The position numbers and the translations under genes are program-made. From Aeromonas hydrophila subsp. hydrophila ATCC 7966 (lineage in GTDB: Bacteria; Pseudomonadota; Gammaproteobacteria; Enterobacterales; Aeromonadaceae): DNA of 64,000 nt. The stretch lies in assembly GCF_000014805.1 (NCBI RefSeq), contig NC_008570.1:2299001-2363000 (forward strand), in the 5' to 3' direction. The notes under the pieces are model-generated. The model made no database searches, was not told where the DNA came from, and saw nothing but the letters and a program-made list of their open reading frames with translations. Positions within the stretch are counted from its first letter, which is position 1. Each line of letters opens with the position of its first letter. Positions 63,670 through 64,000 of the stretch are shown in pieces.

Positions 63670-64000
63670 TATGGCTCTCAAGGCAACCGTATTCAAGGCT
63701 CAGCTCAGCCTGTCCGACATGGATCGCAATCTGTATCAGGACTTCTCTCTCACCCTGGCCCGTCACCCATCCGAGACTGACGAGCGGATGATGATCCGGC
63801 TGGCGGCCTTCGCCTGGCACGCTGCCGAGCGACTGGAGTTCACCAAGGGCCTCTCTGCCGATGACGAGCCGGAACTCTGGCGCAAGAACTATTCCGACGA
63901 GATTGAACTCTGGATCGAACTCGGTCAGCCCGACGAGCGCCGTCTCAAGAAGGCGTGCAACCGCTCCCGTCATGTGGTGCTCTACCTCTACGGCGGCCGT
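63670..64000 (+). CDS. yaeQ: YaeQ family protein, 3' end outside the window
   Basis: The 110 visible residues begin [20 protein letters not shown] and continue with [20 protein letters not shown] and [19 protein letters not shown], the YaeQ pattern; the family has a nuclease-like (PD-(D/E)XK) fold, and its cellular role is unsettled. The gene is still open at the window edge. The ribosome site is weak (AAGGTT). Confidence 0.88.

Overview
The window reads as chromosomal DNA of a high-GC gammaproteobacterium, most probably Aeromonas. This rests on gene order typical of that group (ycgL next to minCDE; norM, yaeP and ribE together; fadI-fadJ), on tRNAs with encoded CCA, and on a 46-residue protein of the TIGR02808 type that is known from Vibrio, Photobacterium and Aeromonas. 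I see no insertion sequence, integrase, prophage or CRISPR array. The window holds 64 protein genes (the first is probably cut at its 5' end, the last is cut at its 3' end), five intact tRNA-Val genes and one decayed copy.

Layout. 1-9 kb: a c-di-GMP rich stretch with a degenerate EAL protein, a CSS-motif EAL phosphodiesterase, a GGDEF-EAL protein paired with a periplasmic molybdopterin-fold protein, and an HD-GYP protein; a LysR/6-phospho-beta-glucosidase pair lies among them. 9-15 kb: two more LysR regulators, each divergent from a likely target (an SDR oxidoreductase and a TDT/SLAC1 transporter), plus endonuclease IV and a Gfo/Idh/MocA oxidoreductase. 15-21 kb: a tandem pair of lpxM-type lipid A acyltransferases, a RIO-type kinase, a diguanylate cyclase coupled to an acetyltransferase, and a prolyl-tRNA editing protein. 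21-24.3 kb: DNA polymerase II behind a LexA-box-like site, then a tRNA-Val(GAC) array with its own promoter and terminator. 24.3-34.9 kb: mostly housekeeping genes (norM, yaeP, ribE, hxpB, purT, azoR, cvfB) with small proteins between them. 35-40 kb: mtgA flanked by two DUF440 genes, minCDE, ycgL and a lytic transglycosylase. 40-45 kb: two L-serine ammonia-lyases, ppnP and an amino-acid symporter. 45-51 kb: a LiuR-like regulator, a thiolase, an EAL-HDOD protein and two FadL-type porins. 51.5-59.4 kb: a tightly packed run of MoxR, DUF58, DUF4381, BatA, BatB and BatD genes that appears to continue into an ECF sigma factor and a DUF3379 protein. 59.5-64 kb: fadI-fadJ, the TIGR02808 small protein and the start of yaeQ.

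How the parts work together. Fatty-acid use is a theme: two FadL-type porins, the fadIJ beta-oxidation complex and a separate thiolase, with FadR-like sites in front of fadIJ and both porins. Cell envelope and division form another theme (lpxM pair, mtgA, MltB-type enzyme, Min system, MoxR/Bat complex). Six proteins carry c-di-GMP-type domains, several with altered catalytic residues. The least understood parts are the MoxR/Bat-ECF-DUF3379 operon, the molybdopterin-fold/GGDEF-EAL pair, the DUF440 pair around mtgA, and two FNR-like sites in front of the HD-GYP gene and the TIGR02808 gene. All site calls were made by eye and have not been tested by any search.
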